Below, piece after piece: positions 63,550 through 64,000 of a stretch of 64,000 bases of DNA. Origin of the DNA: Siphonodentalium dalli (taxonomy: Eukaryota; Mollusca; Scaphopoda; Gadilida; Siphonodentaliidae); the NCBI GenBank assembly GCA_032622095.1, contig CP136062.1, positions 200,237,828 through 200,301,827 of the forward strand, given 5' to 3'. How positions within the stretch are numbered: the stretch's first letter is position 1; each line of letters begins with the position of its first letter. The notes beneath the pieces were generated by a model. The model was not told the DNA's origin. It did not search any database and worked only from the letters and a program-made list of their open reading frames with translations. The position numbers and the translations under genes are program-made.

Positions 63550-64000
63550 GTCTACAGCACCCGAGATTCCCAGGCGGTCACCCGTCCATGTACTAACCGG
63601 GCTCGACGTTGCTTAACTTCGGTGATCGGACGAGAACCGGTGGTTTCAACGTGATATGGCCGTAGACATAAAGTCCCTGTAATTTAAACAGCATATGGCT
63701 CCACATCCACCTGTGTTTGAAAAATTGAAATGCAAATGTTTTGTCTACAGCACCCGAGATTCCCAGGCGGTCACCCATCCAGGTACTAACCGGGCTCGAC
63801 GTTGCTTAACTTCGGTGATCGGACGAGAACCGGTGGTTTCAACGTGATATGGCCGTAGACATAAAGTCCCTGTAATTTAAACAGCATATGGCTCCACATC
63901 CACCTGTGTTTGAAAAATTGAAATGCAAAAGTTTTGTCTACAGCACCCGAGATTCCCAGGCGGTCACCCATCCAGGTACTAACCGGGCTCGACGTTGCTT
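63550..64000 (-). rRNA. 5S rRNA: Two 5S rRNA genes and one cut by the window end
   Basis: Genes 63550-63667 (C79A/T84C) and 63743-63860 (TTT terminator variant), and the 3' 65 nt of a third from 63936. The array continues beyond the window. Confidence 0.96.

Larger units (their letters stand above)
37593..64000 (-). repeat. Main 5S rDNA tandem array (193-bp unit, 139 copies seen)
   Basis: Head-to-tail 193-bp units with no other sequence inserted, running past the window end. Each unit is a 118-nt 5S gene plus a 75-bp spacer. Counted from gene 3' ends: 133 full-length copies, 5 with a 59-bp internal deletion (134-bp units) and 1 cut at 64000. Most units are identical; differences are single substitutions, several shared by units a fixed number of repeats apart. 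All single-base indels lie before 42810. Confidence 0.98.

Noticed and set aside
37647-63971. More than 100 repeated 61-codon minus-strand frames starting MGDRLGISG (and the matching plus-strand frames)
   Set aside because: They run from one 5S gene across the spacer into the next, so they are shadows of the rRNA repeat. Their regularity comes from the 193-bp unit, not from coding selection.
37593-64000. CRISPR-like array
   Set aside because: The 193-bp unit is fully conserved, spacer included, and contains a 5S gene; the genome is eukaryotic.

Overview
The window looks like nuclear DNA of a marine invertebrate animal. It carries Pol III 5S rRNA genes in a long tandem array, one intron-split animal-type gene, many inverted-repeat DNA elements and a decayed LINE, on an AT-rich background. 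The 5S sequence (starting GTCTACGGCCATATCACG on the minus strand, with CACCGGTTCTCGTCCGATC and AGTTAAGCAACGTCG) resembles lophotrochozoan (mollusc, annelid or brachiopod) 5S rRNA as I remember it. That phylum-level placement is inference, not a search result.

Layout. (1) 1-1360 is the decayed edge of a minus-strand 5S array of exactly 193-bp units; it stops inside a gene at 1360. (2) 1361-37492 is about 36 kb of mostly non-coding sequence with many repeats. These include a 3.9-kb foldback element (1708-5613) with a 6-bp target-site duplication, a 1.1-kb TIR element beside it, a cluster of TTAA-flanked MITE-like elements (8.76-9.89 kb), several palindromic elements (13.3-19.4 kb), dispersed and tandem repeats (23.9-32.1 kb) and a LINE 3' fragment (32.96-33.6 kb). 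(3) Inside this island, on the minus strand, are five exons of a thiopurine S-methyltransferase-like gene (32565 down to 18891). They join in one reading frame, but the first exon(s) and the C-terminal exon(s) were not found. (4) 37493-37592 is a 100-N assembly gap. (5) 37593-64000 is an uninterrupted 5S array: 133 full-length genes, 5 internally deleted copies and 1 gene cut by the window end, all on the minus strand.

How the parts work. Each 193-bp unit has a 118-nt 5S gene with A box, intermediate element and C box, and a 75-bp spacer. The spacer holds a T4 terminator 5 nt past the mature 3' end, a second T5 run 13 nt further on, and a CATATG element at -30 of the next gene. The array shows local homogenisation: two 6-unit higher-order blocks, and a 59-bp-deleted unit (A box lost) copied to five places, four of which share a linked variant haplotype. 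All single-base indels lie in the first 5.2 kb after the gap and all are in homopolymers, so that stretch is probably low-quality assembly rather than biology.

No prokaryotic features (operons, Shine-Dalgarno sites, CRISPR) are present. Most open reading frames in the window are chance or repeat-derived.
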